From NCBI GenBank assembly GCA_010093685.1, contig MU006228.1:603111-667110 (forward strand): 64,000 bases of DNA, given 5' to 3'. Shown piece by piece: positions 62,681-64,000 of the stretch; within the stretch, counting starts at the first letter, position 1; each line of letters opens with the position of its first letter. The notes beneath the pieces are model-generated. The model was not told the origin of the DNA and ran no database searches. It worked only from the letters and a program-made list of their open reading frames with translations. Origin of the DNA: Ophiobolus disseminans. Taxonomy: Eukaryota; Ascomycota; Dothideomycetes; Pleosporales; Phaeosphaeriaceae. Both the position numbers and the translations under genes were made by a program.

Positions 62681-64000
62681 TTTGATGTGTAGGTTTCGGG
62701 TTGACGGTGAAGTCGTTTGTAGGCAGATATTAGATGGATGGTTTGAGTAATGATGTTTCGCTCGAAGTTGAGATGTTGACCTTGTCTATCCCAGATGTCT
62801 ATGTGATGAAGTGCTGATTGAGTGGAGTATGGACAATACAACAGCATCGTGTACGACCATATATAATCATCACGCAGGCAGGGACACCACGAGTCCTTCC
62901 CGGAGGCATCTTGTCAGAGCGCGACAGGTCGAACCACCAGAACATCACCTGAGATTGTGGCCTTCCGAAGCATTGTCGGGATGAGTGAGCGGCCTTACGA
63001 AGCGTGCCGAAAGTGAGCAAGACGCTAGACGCATTTGTTCTGACAGGAAAGGCTAGAAGTTTTTAGGTCTAGATTTGCCGAATTTCGACTAATCAGATGG
63101 GGGTCAGGGACTGTGGCTGAGGCTCAGCGTTGTGTCGCTCGATGGTGGTGTGATGTTCGTGAGAAATCCGTCGGGCGGCAGCCGCCGGCGAGTGCCGTGT
63201 CCGTGCGCGGAATGCCCAACTTCACGTGACGCCTGCTGTTTCCAAACTCCCGCCTCTTGGCGCTCCTTCCCCTTTCCTCTTACGCTTCGCGTTTACCCGC
63301 CATCGTATTCTCCCCACACTCATTTATAACAAAGAGCATTTGTTTAGTCCGGCTTACGCTCTTCTGTGACTTCACAAGCCACTTTCCAGAGACTTTCGCA
63401 TCTATGAGACGATTATAGGCTGCAGGATAGCCTTCGCATTACCATGCAACTCTGACATCCTCATTATTTGTCTTTTAGAATGCTTTTGCGCTTTTGACGA
63501 TCTTCTTGGCTTTTTCACTACTCTCCACTGCACATAGCTCGGGATCGTAATTAAACAGTTCGTTCGGATTGTCGGCACTGATTATTTGCAGCGCCTACGT
63601 GCAAAGAGAGCCCTGCAGTCGCTCAATACTGTCCCTAAAGTATGCATTGTAAATCATTGCCTCATTAATATCGCGACGATAAGACTAACCCATAGCAGTG
63701 AACGGGCCTCATTTATCGATCCTGGTAGGTATGCACACACATGCGCATTATCGAGACGCTTTTCCCAGACACAACACAATCTCTTATCAGTTCCCCTTGG
63801 TCGTGTGAGACTTTCAGCTGCACCTCCACCTTCTTCACGTTGGTTATCATGCTGTCCAGCGCTTAATGGCACTTGCTTCAATAAGTCAGATCCGGAACAC
63901 GGTCCAATTGCCAGGTAACACATCCTGACTACTTCTACACTTCACTTGTGCGTATGCAAGTTGTGCGCCGAGGGCGATGATGCATGTTGGAAGACACGTT
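62681..64000. other. Right end, no recognised gene
   Basis: A 1.3-kb stretch with the promoter of the small mitochondrial gene at its left. The open frame around 63586-63918 has no family features. A gene starting beyond the window cannot be excluded. Confidence 0.5.

Overview
The window is nuclear DNA of a filamentous ascomycete (Pezizomycotina), probably a Dothideomycete. The evidence is short GT-AG introns (31 to about 100 nt, most near 50), many intronless genes, and fungal-type proteins: a Zn2Cys6 regulator, two-domain glyoxalase I, GT32, a hevein-type secreted protein, a FAS1 cell-surface protein and a vanillyl-alcohol oxidase. The exact clade is inference. All exon joins were built by hand from splice motifs, reading phase and family knowledge; nothing was searched in a database.

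Layout. 1-5458: no recognisable gene. 5.4-11.3 kb: a 2OG-Fe(II) oxygenase-like gene, a repeat-rich protein ending in pentapeptide repeats, an unknown coiled-coil ORF with a same-frame continuation past a stop, and TIM17. 12.1-15.1 kb: a dynamin-like GTPase. 15.5-15.7 kb: an octamer satellite with an assembly gap. 15.7-22.9 kb: a head-to-tail array of four minus-strand, intronless, highly diverged paralogues (one broken) of an unrecognised family. 23.1-30.2 kb: an isochorismatase-like hydrolase, an unknown membrane protein, an alpha/beta-hydrolase without its nucleophile, and a GT32 glycosyltransferase. 30.9-37.1 kb: divergent VPS27 (ESCRT-0) and DOA4-type deubiquitinase. 37.6-45.0 kb: argininosuccinate synthase, then a Zn2Cys6 regulator divergent from a vanillyl-alcohol oxidase. 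45.6-53.4 kb: a roadblock-like protein, glyoxalase I, 3-phosphoglycerate dehydrogenase, a small mitochondrial protein, and a MOSC-reductase-ferredoxin fusion. 54.2-64.0 kb: a second small mitochondrial protein, two unknown conserved-looking proteins, a secreted hevein-domain protein with a 31-nt exon, a FAS1 protein, and a tiny inner-membrane-type mitochondrial protein.

How genes relate. VPS27 and the deubiquitinase act on the same ubiquitinated endosomal cargo and share one 519-bp promoter region. The oxidase and the Zn2Cys6 gene share a 1.3-kb divergent region and may form a regulator-target pair. The best candidate for something undescribed is the 15.7-22.9 kb array. Its members share a Trp-rich N-terminal helical module (three of four), a basic nuclear-localisation-type motif, a second W/L-rich module (duplicated in one member), and a C-terminal coiled coil, joined by long charged disordered linkers.
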